From the NCBI GenBank assembly GCA_032173965.1, contig CM063285.1, forward strand, positions 23,409,660 through 23,473,659: a stretch of 64,000 nt of DNA. The letters run 5' to 3'. The position numbers were made by a program, and so were the translations under genes. The notes below the pieces were generated by a model. The model searched no databases. It was not told where the DNA came from and was given only the letters and a program-made list of their open reading frames with translations. Origin of the DNA: Sitta carolinensis (Eukaryota > Chordata > Aves > Passeriformes > Sittidae). Position 1 is the first letter of the stretch, and every line of letters begins with the position of its first letter. Of the stretch, positions 39,347-49,900 are shown in pieces.

Positions 39347-42300
39347 TGGAAAATTTCAGAATAGAAGACTTGTAAAGCTAATAATGACAATGATAATAAT
39401 AATAATAATTCAGTTAAATAAAGGAAACACTGGGAGAATGTAGAAGACAAACGTCCTCTTAGTTCAAGGGTGTTCAGGATTAGGATTTGGCTTCTCATGG
39501 TCTTCACAGATAAGAATTTGTTGTCAAATAAATCGCTTAAGTGGCTGTTTTGTTGGTTTTGTAGTGAAATAGCTGAAGCAGTGAAGCAAAGCACTTTGGC
39601 ATGTACAGAATGTGAATAAAGATTAAAAAAATCTTTAGGTAAGAAGAAAAGGCTGAAGCAACAAGCAAGAAAATCCTGGTTATTTGTTATGTATCAACTT
39701 TGCTAGCATTTCACCGCAATATGGCAAAACAAGATGATAACTGAAATGATTTTTTAAAGTGGAAATTTGCAGTAAGAGAATTTAGTTCATAGAAGTGAAC
39801 TAAATGACCACTGTGTTGTATGAATAGTCTATATGCTTTTAAGCTGATTTTTTTATGCACTTTTTTTCTGCCAAGTGGTTGTATACTCACATGCAATGAT
39901 TCCTATGATTAAAAAGTTATAGTATAGTATAGTTATGTGTTCTTTATTTAATTAGTGCCAGTAGCCAGGCTTTCCTGTGTGTCTTTGTGATTTTTTTAGT
40001 CCTTAAGCCAGGATCTCAGATCCTTGAGATAATATTTTAAAAGGGTCTTGGAATATAGATTTTTACTAGCTAAGCTTTAAATGCAATGGAAACAGTAACT
40101 CAGCCAAAATTCCTGTTGATTCAATAGAAAGGACCATACAGTCTTTAAAATCAAAGTAAGGGATTCAATAAAAAATACTTGAGCAGGCCCAGAATTATTT
40201 ATGTCCACAGCAACAATGAATTATATATGAAATTAAATAGTTTGATTCACACTGGGTGTTTTATTTACAGTACCATTCTCAAAAAAAAGTACTTTTGCTT
40301 TATAAAACAGAGTAATTTTTTTTGTTTTTTTTTTTTGTTTACATGGAGTTAAACTGACAGCTATTATACATAATGAGAAATTTGCAATTAACTTTGGTAA
40401 CAAGTGAGTTAAGGTGAAGAGAACTTGGAAATCCTTCTAATTTCAGGCCAAAAAATAATTTATGCTAAAGTGAACTATGTCTGATGAAGATGGAATACTT
40501 CAAGATACTAGGCTCTCTTTTCCTGTTCTGCCTGACTCTGTGAACACAGTCTCTAATAAGACTGTCAGAGCACTAAATCTTATTTAATCTTAAGAAAGAT
40601 TTTTAAAAACACTCACCAAATATCTGATGGCAAACTGGATTGGAATTGGTTGGATTTAAAGAGGGTTTTGAGCTACTTGTTGTCTTTTTGCAGAGATTTA
40701 GCTACTTATAAAAATATTAGTGTTTGATTTTTCAAGCATCACAGACAGTGAAAATTTGAATATTTATCAAATCTCTTTTCCAGCACTTTTCTTTCTTTCT
40801 CGACCTACCCTGTGGCTCCCTGTTGTCTTGAATCAATGTATTTCAGAATAGTGGCTTCTGTCAGTCACTCAAATGCTTCTGTGTCTGGGCATGCTGATAT
40901 GTAACAGTGGGGAGCTGACATGAAAATGGCCAAAGCAGGAAGGAGGTCTGGGCTGCATTTTCAAAGAAAACTTAAATCATTCTTATGCGAAAATGAATAT
41001 GCTCTTTGAAAGCGGGACTCATTTTTACCTAGACCTTTCCAGTACTTATCCCTGAGTCATATAAAGAGTAAGCCTTAGAAAAATGGAGTAAGTAAACATT
41101 ATGATTGTCAAAATAAGATGCATTTAGATGAAGAATTTTTAGAGGTGTGGATGGTATTACTTTATGTATTGAAATTGATTATATACCCTTGTCAAATTAC
41201 CATGAAGGGTTTATTTACATTTGGCTTATTTCCTAGGCAGCATAGCTGCCTTTCTAGACAGACAAAGCTTATTGAAATCTTTGTCATGGGTTTTTCATGT
41301 TGTAGAATTGCACAATGAAAAAAAATTATTTTCAGCAACCCATTGTTCATTTTGCATTAAAAAAGACAATCAGCAAAAAGCCTCTAAATTGATATAAATC
41401 CCATTAAATGTTCAAGGAGAGACTACAATTTATTCCTTTACATAAACAGACACTGCAGGAAGAGACTTAAATTGTGCTCACTACTTCTCAAGGCAGAGGA
41501 AATAAATTAGTAAAACCACTAAAATTACACAATTTTGGGGGGAAGAAAGCAAAATCTTGTGATTCGCTTTCTTAATTCTGATTTTTCCTAATTATGAATC
41601 ATACTCTCATACATTCAGATTTTTTTTTTTTAAGTCAGGGAAGTGATTTTTTGCATCTATTGCAAAAATTGATGTTTGGTACTGGCTTGATTACAACATA
41701 GTTTTGAAAAGCAACTTATTTAATTATCTACATATTCTCAATGATCTTGACTTGCTGGTTATTTTCTTGCAGGAAGCATCTTGTGTGATGTCAGGGTTTT
41801 TATTAGAGGACTCCCCTATGAATAATAACATCAGGTAGCAGTGAAAAGGTGTACAGCAATAGAAAGATAATACAAAATTTATAGGCAATAAGCAATGAGT
41901 TCTTATGTGTTTATCTTGGTGAGTGTGGGGAAGGTGAGAGGTGTTGCAAAAAAGCCCTTGACCTCCTTATGAGAATGGAAAGAAAATGGGAGTGAATTTA
42001 TAAAACTGGATAAGTGAGGACTGGCTTGGAGAGCTTCTGTTAAGTAAATTAGATGGTGGTGAAAATCCAATGCATTCAGTCTTCTGCATGAGAATAACTG
42101 GCTGAAGCACAGGAAAACAGTTTAGACTGGGATTGTTAGGCTTTTTCTGCTAGATTATTTTTGCAGTGGAATCTTTATCTCATTTTTCAGACCATAGTCT
42201 GGAAAATTCTTACATATCAAAGTCAGGGAACTTGCAAGATCAGGTAGCTTCTGGGCAGAAATTTTGCTAATTTGGAAAGAGAAGAAAGAAAAGCTTGGGG

Positions 42301-43044
42301 CAAAGCAAGAATATTGAGTTATTACAAATCCTTCACTTTAACTTGAAGCAAATTGAAACAAAATTTTACCTTTACTGTTATGCAAACATTATGTTTAACA
42401 AATACCAGTGAGATTCTAGATCATGTTAGATATTTGTGGTAAGAATGATGTCTGTGAAACCCCACACAGAGTAAATCGTATTCTTAAATAGCTTTATTTG
42501 ATCAGTAAGAAATGATCTGCATATCCATATGAATACATGTGAATTTCAGATGCTTATGTTCACTTCTAATAATAAAAAATAATCTTATAAGAGGACAAGT
42601 AATTTCCTGTTAAAAAGAGGATTCTTCTTTGCTACATTATTTAAAGAAGCTGAGGTCTGTGGAATACTAGGCAGTAGCTAGCGCTGCTACTGCTTTGCTA
42701 CTGTGGTGACATATTCTCCTTGAGGTACTGTTTTTGAGACTCCAGCAAATTTTTTCTGAGGTTTAAATGGGAGTCAGCTATTTAACCCCGTTTATAGGAA
42801 TAAATCAATCCTATAGTAAATGGTATAGGTCTGAAATTATTTTAAAAAAGAAGTGCAGTCAAATTATAAGTTAAAAATTGTGTCCCATTATTAGTGTTAA
42901 TATATTTCTCTTCTGTGCAATGTGAGATATAGAGGTGAAAATATTGTAATAAATACTTCAGTGAGTTCTTTCTAGGAGCTTGAATGTGTTTTCTGAGATA
43001 GAATCTCATTCTTGAAGCCAGGGCAATTTTTTTAGAAGGTAATG

Positions 43045-43445
43045 TGTGGTGGGTTGACCTCAGCTAGCCTGCTCATCATCACTCAGCTGCCTGCTCATCT
43101 ACCCCATCCACACCTACACCAGTAGGACAGGGAAAAGGCTAGGAAGAGCAAAAATTCTTAAAACTCATGAGTTGAGATAAGAACAGTTTAAGAAAGGGAA
43201 AAGGGGGAGAAAACCCCAAGTGATGCAAAAGCAATCATTTACCCCTTTGCACAAGTAGAATGATACCCAGCAGTTCTTGAGAGATGGCTGTTTTTGAAAG
43301 CCAACTTGCCTTTCCCTTTCTTCTCCTACTACCCCAGTCCTACTGCTGAGTATGACATTATGTTTTATGGAATGTCCCTTTCACCACTTTGGTCAGCTAG
43401 CCTGACTCTGACCCCTCACAACCTTTTGCCTGCTTCCAGGCTTCT
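43045..43445 (-). mobile_element. Avian endogenous retrovirus LTR fragment (copy 2 of 3)
   Basis: This opens TGTGGTGGGTTGACCTCAGC, the reverse-complemented 3' end of the LTR family. It continues with 'aactcatgagttgagataag', 'aacagtttaagaaa', 'atcatttacccctttgcac', 'ctgagtatgacattatgttt', 'atggaatgtccctttcac' and 'ggtcagctagcctgactctg'. The order matches the copy at 58516. The U3 start is missing or unrecognisable beyond about 43445, so it is truncated, and the TATA motif is lost. No internal viral sequence adjoins it. It lies about 0.9 kb from the class I element at 44361 but belongs to a different family. Confidence 0.85.
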
Positions 43446-44360
43446 TGTTTCTCCTACAATGCCTTGAAAACGTCTACTGGTTCTGGTATAGCAAATGTTG
43501 TCTTTGTGTTTTCCTCCATCTAATACTGTGAATTTGAGGGACAGATGATTCAATGTCTTAAATCTCATAACATATAGACAAGCAAGCCAGAGAGTGTGTC
43601 AGTTGTTATTTTTCTCTCTGGACTCCCCCATATCATTATCCTCAGAGCCAAGTAAAACAGAAATCTTGGACAGAATTGCTTTTACTTCTCATCCATTTCA
43701 AGATAGAACTCCTCCTTCCTGCTGAAAGGTTCTTTGCCTCCATAATTCCTTTCACTTTTCTTACATGAAGAGGCAAAATAAATGTCACTGCATAGTTTTC
43801 AAGCAACAAGTTTGCTTCATGTTACAAATCTCTTCTTCTCCAGTAATATGTTCTTTTATATCCTAATAAAACATGATCTGGCTAAGGCTTTGAGTCAGGG
43901 GAGATGGACTTGTCAGAAGTATTTCACTCTTTTACACTTAGAGCCTTTGCATGTGTAAATGTGTCAGGAATTAATGTGTTCCATTTCTGGAGTCCCAGAC
44001 GGTTTTTTTAAGATTTACCAAGTACTGTAACAGTCCAAATGCCTTCAGGCTTGTGAAAGAAGAGAGGTTGCACACCCAATTGGAAAGCAGGCTGATGGCA
44101 GATGGGAGAGACCCATCTGTGGAGGGTCTTTAAAATTCCATCAGTTTCACTGTGAAAAGTTTGGCTTTGTCAGAAAATTCAGTTCTTTGTTTCCTCATTA
44201 GCACCCCAGTTATCTAACATTTTTCCTAATGGGCTATTAGGTGGTATCTTCTTAAAAGTTTCCTTTTCTTTCCCTTTCTTAATAGTATTGTTTCCAGCAC
44301 ACTGCCCCATATTTCCAGATACTTTCAAACTATTTTACTTTCCGTAAATCCAACTAGTAT
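43446..44360. other. Unique spacer between two retroviral elements
   Basis: No gene or repeat recognised. A pyrimidine-rich patch near 44265-44290 is unremarkable. Confidence 0.5.
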
Positions 44361-44539
44361 TGTTATAAGAGTCGAATCGCCTAAATAAAATTAATCAATA
44401 GAATGAGATATGGAGTTAAGTTATAAACCAAAATAGATACTTAAATTTTAGTGAAATAAATATAAAGAAATAGTGTGAGAAACAAAACCAAAGCACTTAC
44501 TGTAAAGAGATTAAATATGCAGAGCATGGGAAATAAAAT

Positions 44540-44910
44540 ATATAGTGGAGCGTGGAAATCGGAATAAAGATGGTGAATTTAAGGAAATAAAATAAATATG
44601 GCGGATTGTGGGAAACAAGGTAAAGATGGCAGATATAAAGTATATGGTGGAATGTGGGAATTGAAATAAAGATGTTGAATTTTTAAAGAAATAAAGTAGT
44701 AAAATAGAAATGGTGACGATTGAAAAATAAAATATACTGGATTAAAAAGGAATTAAAATAAACATGGCGACTTAAACGTAATGTGGAAAAGGAAATAGAA
44801 ATAACTAAGTAAAGAAATAAAATGGTCTATTCAAGAAGGAATTAAATATTAAAAAGTATTAAGGATAGGGGAATTAGCAATTAGAAGTTTAACTAAAGAT
44901 GGCGATTCCT
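44540..44910 (-). repeat. AT-rich degenerate tandem field in ERV leader
   Basis: On the plus strand, about seven diverged units each start around ATGG and run on as 'gtgggaa...aataaagatgg...aaataaaata', spaced roughly 48 to 76 bp. The best three lie at about 44541, 44594 and 44642. Exact AANATGG cores occur at 44567, 44595, 44623, 44761, 44819 and 44896, all in the same orientation. Their complement, CCATNTT, is the core of the YY1 consensus in the direction of the element. Divergence between units is higher than in the neighbouring field, so it is older or less homogenised. Confidence 0.7.
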
Positions 44911-45013
44911 AAAAAAACTAAGACACTTTTAACTATAACTAATAATAATAATATTAATAATAATGATTTGTCACTTCTTGTTCTCACCACTCAAAACACT
45001 ACTTCACGAAAAA

Positions 45014-45300
45014 CTCAAGATGGCTGCCTCTCGGCCTGTCATTCAAAACATCAATCAATAAAAGCTCAAAATAGCTGCCACTCGGCCTGTCACTCAATAC
45101 ACTGAAACTCAAAATAGCCGCTGCTTGGCCTGTCACACAAAATTACAAAGTAATGCAAACTCCAAATGGCCGCCACTCGGCCCGTCACGCAAAGCACAAA
45201 AGCTCAAAACGGTCATCACTCGGCCTGTCACACACAAAAGCACAAAGTAATACAAACTCAAAATGGCCACCACTCAGCCTGTAACAAAATCTCTAAGGAG
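45014..45300 (-). repeat. Six-unit tandem array with alternating unit length
   Basis: On the plus strand six units begin CTCAARATGGC-like at 45014, 45065, 45108, 45160, 45203 and 45257. The spacing is 51, 43, 52, 43 and 54 bp. Every unit carries 'actcggcctgtca' or a close variant, and the longer units carry an extra 'cacaaagtaatacaaa'-type insert. The alternation shows that the present repeat is a dimer of about 95 bp, that is, higher-order amplification of two diverged monomers. CpG-containing 'cggcc' boxes are largely preserved. Units 1 and 6 retain an exact AANATGG core. Confidence 0.85.
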
Positions 45301-45457
45301 CAGTCAGGGGACTTTTGGTTTGTCCCCAGCCCCGAACCTCAGTCCCTAGATATTCCGGTCTTAAACAAAAATCTACCCTAACTTGAGCCGGTTCTAACCT
45401 CCCTTCCAGTCCTAGTGACTGGAAGGGCCCTTCCACAGCCGGTGGCCCACCTCCCAG

Positions 45458-46000
45458 ATACCCCTACGACCCCCTTCAACTGGGATCCTAGCTCAGGGTA
45501 CCGAGTGTGCCCCACTCTATGACCTCCTTCAGCTGGGATCCTCGTTCGAGGGGGAACAGCCTGTGGGTCACTGGTCCTACGAAGACTTTTCAGCTACTCC
45601 TATGACCCCCTTCAACTGGGATCCTAGCTCAGGATAAGCCTACTTCCCTCCTATGACCCCCTTCCACTGGGATCCTAGTTCGGAGGGACCCTACTTGCCC
45701 TTGGGTTGGGCACCCTCCCCTTCCCCGGCCTCGAAAAAGGGGCACTCCCCCACATGGTGGCCACCCTATCAATTGGTCTGCGTGTGAGAGTATTTTCTCC
45801 CACCCCCAAGATCCTCGTTCGTCAGACTAGACTCCCCTGGTCTTATCCCTGAGGAACAGCCCTCCAGGTGGTTTTAGTTAGCAGTTGAAGCTCTACCCCT
45901 CACTGGGCAAGTCCACCCTACTAACACCTCCGGATACCCCTATGACCCCTTCAGCTGGGATCCTAGTTCAAGGGGGAACAGCTCGGGCCAATGACTAAAA
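45458..46000 (-). repeat. GC-rich interspersed repeat in ERV leader (five copies)
   Basis: The plus-strand phrase 'ctatgacccccttcaactgg' followed by 'gatcctagctcagg' or a variant recurs at about 45464, 45517, 45600, 45651 and 45940. Copies 2 and 5 share a longer tail, 'ttcgagggggaacagc' or near it, and a partial copy ('agatcctcgttcg') lies near 45808. Intervals of 53, 83, 51 and 289 bp show that this is a dispersed duplication, not a clean tandem. No frame is conserved between copies, so a coding origin is unlikely. Confidence 0.85.
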
Positions 46001-46320
46001 CCACCCCTAGGAGCCACCAACCTCTGGAGGAGCGGGAGCCTGTGTGGGTAAGGATGGCTATAGGAAGGGTACTCCCAGTCTCCCCTACTCACGGGAGTCC
46101 ATAGGGGTTACTCACTCAGTAACAGCACGCGCTTCTCTCTGTTCCCGGCCAGCCCCCTTGCGGGAGTCCGGATCCGCGGTACTGGAAGAAGCACACTCAC
46201 TTCGGAGGTCTGTATTTACAGCCCCCGTCTCATTCACACTCATGCACTTGACATCCCCTCTGCCTTAAATCCCACTCGTGCTACTCAGGGATAACACGAG
46301 CCCCGCTCCCTCTCGGAGGG

Positions 46321-46330
46321 CTTACCTTTT
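46321..46330 (-). promoter_or_regulatory. Candidate splice donor downstream of the PBS
   Basis: The minus strand reads AAAAAAGGTAAGCC, giving AAG/GTAAGC with the exon ending at 46326, a very good match to the vertebrate 5' splice-site consensus. It lies about 150 bases downstream of the primer binding site, where gammaretroviruses place their major donor. No acceptor could be assigned. Confidence 0.55.
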
Positions 46331-46473
46331 TTGAGCTGTTGAGTTCCTTCCAGCCTCGGGAATAGGCGTGTTCCCTTCCGCGGTCCAATGTAGTCCAATC
46401 TCTGGCAGCCAAAAAGGTGGCTGGACACTCCCCCAGGTCCTGGGCTACCCTGGATTGTTTCAGAGCGTGGCCT

Positions 46474-46491
46474 ATCCCGGACAAGCCCCCA
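46474..46491 (-). other. Primer binding site, tRNA-Pro type
   Basis: The minus strand reads TGGGGGCTTGTCCGGGAT, which differs at one position (T for C) from the 18-nt tRNA-Pro primer binding site used by murine-leukaemia-like viruses. It sits five bases downstream of the proposed LTR end, slightly more than the usual two or three. This is the strongest evidence that the element is a class I (gammaretrovirus-like) ERV and that it points left. Confidence 0.88.
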
Positions 46492-46547
46492 AAAGGTTTT
46501 ATGAATGAACGAGGCCAGGTGTCAAAGAAAAATGAAAAAGGCTCTCA

Positions 46548-46553
46548 TTTATT
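46548..46553 (-). terminator. LTR polyadenylation signal
   Basis: AATAAA on the minus strand, at the R/U5 position expected for a class I LTR. Confidence 0.7.
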
Positions 46554-46714
46554 TAAAAACAAGCAGAAAGGAACAGAGGGTCCAAGATAAGCTCGAACCC
46601 CCTCACAACAGCTCAAAGATAACAATGTGTTACCAACACACTGGGTTCTTACTCCTGTGTGCCCACAGAACAGAAAGAACGGAAAGAAGAACCCCACCCA
46701 ACTGAGAACACCCC

Positions 46715-46722
46715 TTTTTATA
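46715..46722 (-). promoter_or_regulatory. LTR TATA box
   Basis: TATAAAAA on the minus strand, preceded by two CCAAT boxes about 50 and 125 bases upstream. Transcription would start near 46690 and run left through the primer binding site and splice donor. Confidence 0.75.
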
Positions 46723-46936
46723 ACACCCCTTGGGGCCAGGACTGGTGGAATTTGGATCTGTGCACTGATTGGTGGAATCTCAGTGCTCTGATTTGACTTT
46801 AGTGTCATTCATTCTGGGCAATCATTTCTTCAGGGCGCCGAATGATTGGTTGTTGTCTTGGTCCAATCATGCCTTGCCTCATCTATCCATTACCTCCACC
46901 CAATCCTGGACTGCCTCCCCTCTTACAACAACAAAC

Positions 46937-46960
46937 AAAAAAAAAAAAAAAAAAAAAAAA
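46937..46960. repeat. Poly-A tract (24 bp) inside the LTR U3
   Basis: A run of 24 A flanked by 'acaac'- and 'caaaac'-type degenerate A-rich sequence. In the sense of the LTR it is poly-T. It is probably an expanded U3 microsatellite. Confidence 0.85.
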
Positions 46961-49900
46961 CAAAACAAAAAAACACAACCAACCCTTATTTCCAAGACCA
47001 TTAGAACTAAATTCATAACAGTTATCCCATGGACTAGCAAGTAGGGTCTGATAAGAAAAGTGCATTAAATCTTATCCTTCTGCTTAACAGGATCCTGACT
47101 TCTGTTTTACTCATTTAAAACCTGACTGAATGGAAACTATTAAAATATATTTTACGACTAATTAAGAGGTAAGTATTGCATAAGTTTGAAAAGTGCCCTG
47201 GAAACTTTAAAGCATCTGAACAAACATGGAAAAGTTTGGAAATTACTCTGTTCATCTTTATTGGATATACAAAGAATCTTACACTGGGGTGATGTAAATT
47301 GATAGAGTCTCACTAAACATAGTTATGCCTCTCTTGTACTAGCTATAAGTTTGATTTGGAGTTATCTTTCATATAATTAAGATATCCTACTCCCCTTCCC
47401 AACACCCAGCCTCAGCAGTCCCATTATCTGTCCCTAACTCTCAGAGGTCAGAAATCAGCCCGCTGAAGAGATCTTCCTTCTGAGATGGCTCTAGGCAACG
47501 CTGTCACACAGAAACTGAATGTCTGTCTGGGGTGAAGGATGAGCCAGGTTTTGGGATGTTTCTTCCATGGAAGGGCTGGGACCAGCCTTCCCCGCTGCTA
47601 TTTCCTTCCCAGAGGAAGGATGAGCAAGGGAAAGCATCTGCTTCTCTGTGCCCAGCTTTCCCATGCTGGACTATGGAGCAGTGGCAGGAAAAGACAGTCA
47701 TCCACATTTCCAGACATTTCTGTCATGCAAGGAATCTTGTATGGATGAACTGTATGTATGATGGCTAACTGGAAACAGGACAGATGTTACAGAGAGTGAT
47801 AATGAATGGTAACTGATCCTAGGTTTCAGAAGACACACAAGGTATAATATTTATCTGCTTCCTCCCTCGGTTACTAGGTTGTAGTATTTAACATCTAAGG
47901 AGTAAATCACAGTTGGTCAGAATACCTAGAATATTAATATAGTTCAGGGAGAAAATATTTTCCAATTCTTTCTATATGAAACAGCAACTTCTGTTTTACC
48001 AGTTTGAAAATTCAGAGGCATACTGTGAGTTTTTCCTCATGGAGCATTCAGGTTAGTGACAGTTATGAGCCTGTCCTCAAAAGTGAACTAAAAGGTTGTC
48101 TGTTTTCCTTTCTTTTATTTATAAAACCTGAACATCTGTAACAGTTCCTTTTTACTCAGGAAAACACTTAGGTACCTGCTAGAAATTGCTCTCCAGAACA
48201 GCACTGTCATCAGCAGAAAAAAATTAATTAATAATGCAAAGGGTTTGAAAACACCTTTGTGATAGTACAGAACTAATAATTGATGTGGACATAACTGGGG
48301 GAGATATGTTTTTTTAAAAGCTAGAATCTTGGAGTCACAGAGTTCAAACCTACAAAAGTGGTTAATGTTCCTAATTTAATCTTTTTGCCATATCTAATGA
48401 CAGAGACTACTTGGATCACTAGACTAGCCTTGGAAAACTTCCATTCTCTGACTATCAACATTATTTTTGTTTTTTTTGTAAGAGCCTGATAGTTCATTGC
48501 GAGCAGGAGAAAATTATGCTATTGATTCCTCATATTTAGAGGTAAGGTGATTACAAATTCTTTTTCATTTCTAAATGTGGGAAATGTACAGAAGTAATTA
48601 TTCTTTGTTATATAGTATTCCCTGTTTGGCCCTATTTCTGATTGTATTTTATTATTAACACAGATCAGGCATACATTGTCGATGTATAATGTGCTTCACA
48701 TATTTGCAAACTAAGACCTACACAATATATTGAAATGTGTGAGACTTGGAATTATCAAACTTAATTTTATTGTTGATAAAAAGGAAAATTTTTGTGGCTG
48801 GTACAAATTTTGAAACACATGCTTGCTCTTATAGATTAGTGCAAACTGATTTTTATAATTATAAGTTTTGGTTCATAATTAATGCTTCTGAGGAAGACGG
48901 TATAATTTAAAAGATATTATTTATAGGTGGCATCTGTACTTAAGAGAACAAATTCTTTTTCACTATGCATATTGAGACAGGTTTTACCTGTGCATAAGTC
49001 CATATTTCCCAGTATTTGTGTATATATTGCACTCTTTTCAGAAAATCTGAAGCAACTTAAGCAACTCCACAGAAAGCATTTTGTGGTGCTTTAATTCTGA
49101 ATTTATTTGCATGTGTATGAGATTCTGGGAATGCAAACATTTACAAAGATGGTGAGAACAGGCCAATGTGAATTTTAAGCCCAAATGGTATTTTATTTCT
49201 CTGTATTAATCCAGATATTTTAGAACATGAAAACTGCTTTGAAGTGCCAGTGTTGAAATGGGAGTAATTTGTAAATTCTGGAGATCTGTGTGTGGTCAAT
49301 TTTACATTCATTGCCTATAATGTGCATTACTTAGTTATGCAAATGGTTGTCTTAGTTAGGTGAAAAATCTGCTTTTAGCTCTCTGAGTAAGGAAGTATAT
49401 ATATTTGTGTGTCAGAAGAGGAAATATGCGTGGCTTCTGAACCTATATGTTATCTATAATTTAGAGAGATTGTGCAGAAGCTTGTATGAGACTGCTTTAT
49501 TCCTCCTTGTATTTAGGAGATTCATTTCAACACATTATCTGTTGGAAAAGTTGTGTGTCCAGTGTGAGCTCATTCATCTGGCATAGATTAGATAAAGGTC
49601 TAAGCTCCAAAAAGACAGACAAATTATTTAGTACCACATTGTTGTTCCCATGACTTATATCTTGAATAAATTTGATCACAAAAGAGCTTCAAACTATGGT
49701 GGGCAGGAGAAGACCATGTCAGATTTCCACTCTACCCCTACAGACCAAAAATTGTGCTGAAGCTGAATCACACAGTCACTTCAGACTATACTTCTTCAGC
49801 TGAAAAATAGGGAAGAGCTAGGCACAACCTCAGTTTTGACAGATGAGTGTGTAAGACCAACATGCGATATTTTTCTGTCAAGATTCTGGTCTCAAGGTGA

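Larger units (their letters stand above)
30119..43044. other. Long unique AT-rich segment, no supported gene
   Basis: Nearly 13 kb without a recognised gene. Listed separately are an ancient repeat scrap (33674-33730), a GT microsatellite (38656-38670) and a coding-like patch (38958-39346). A short AAT-type microsatellite sits near 39395-39410. The interval 38420-38600 has the look of conserved regulatory DNA but that is only an impression. Confidence 0.5.
44361..47020 (-). mobile_element. Class I ERV-like LTR element with repetitive leader, no viral genes
   Basis: Read on the minus strand, the element runs: LTR (47020 to 46497), tRNA-Pro-type primer binding site (46491 to 46474), splice donor (about 46326), then about 2 kb of leader. 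The leader consists of a GC-rich repeat field (46000 to 45458), a unit field alternating about 43 and 51-54 bp (45300 to 45014) and an AT-rich repeat field (44910 to 44540). The interior has no gag, pol or env frame, and no second LTR is visible at the left. The right terminus is TGTTAT in sense, and a matching ATAACA occurs in sense at 44361, so the ends could be 44361 and 47020. Base composition and CpG density between about 45300 and 46500 contrast sharply with the AT-rich host DNA, suggesting a comparatively young insertion. It is either a non-autonomous family or a provirus that lost its coding part and 3' LTR. Confidence 0.75.
46497..47020 (-). mobile_element. LTR of the class I ERV-like element
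   Basis: About 524 bp. In sense it begins TGTTATGAAT (complement of 47011-47020) and ends ATTCATAAAA (complement of 46497-46506), an almost perfect terminal inverted repeat in which the expected final CA is mutated. U3 holds an A/T homopolymer tract, two ACCAAT boxes (46845-46850 and 46768-46773) and TATAAAAA (46715-46722). R/U5 holds AATAAA (46548-46553), about 160 bases after the TATA box. The primer binding site follows immediately. If the poly-T tract is host-derived instead, the LTR could start at TGTAAGAGGGG (46927), but the terminal match favours 47020. Confidence 0.82.

Noticed and set aside
45014..45300. CRISPR-like array
   Set aside because: The units are contiguous degenerate tandem repeats without unique spacers, in a vertebrate genome, inside a retroviral element.
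44899..45381. Two plus-strand frames rich in the motif CHSACHS
   Set aside because: They run antisense across the tandem array of the LTR element. The periodic peptide simply reflects the DNA repeat.
46044..46808. Overlapping frames in the GC-rich leader and LTR, both strands
   Set aside because: GC-rich noncoding leader has few stops. The frames contradict each other and cross the primer binding site or LTR signals.
46928..46975. Poly-A tail of a processed retrocopy
   Set aside because: It lies inside the proposed LTR between its TGTTAT terminus and the U3 CCAAT boxes. There is no gene body upstream of it.
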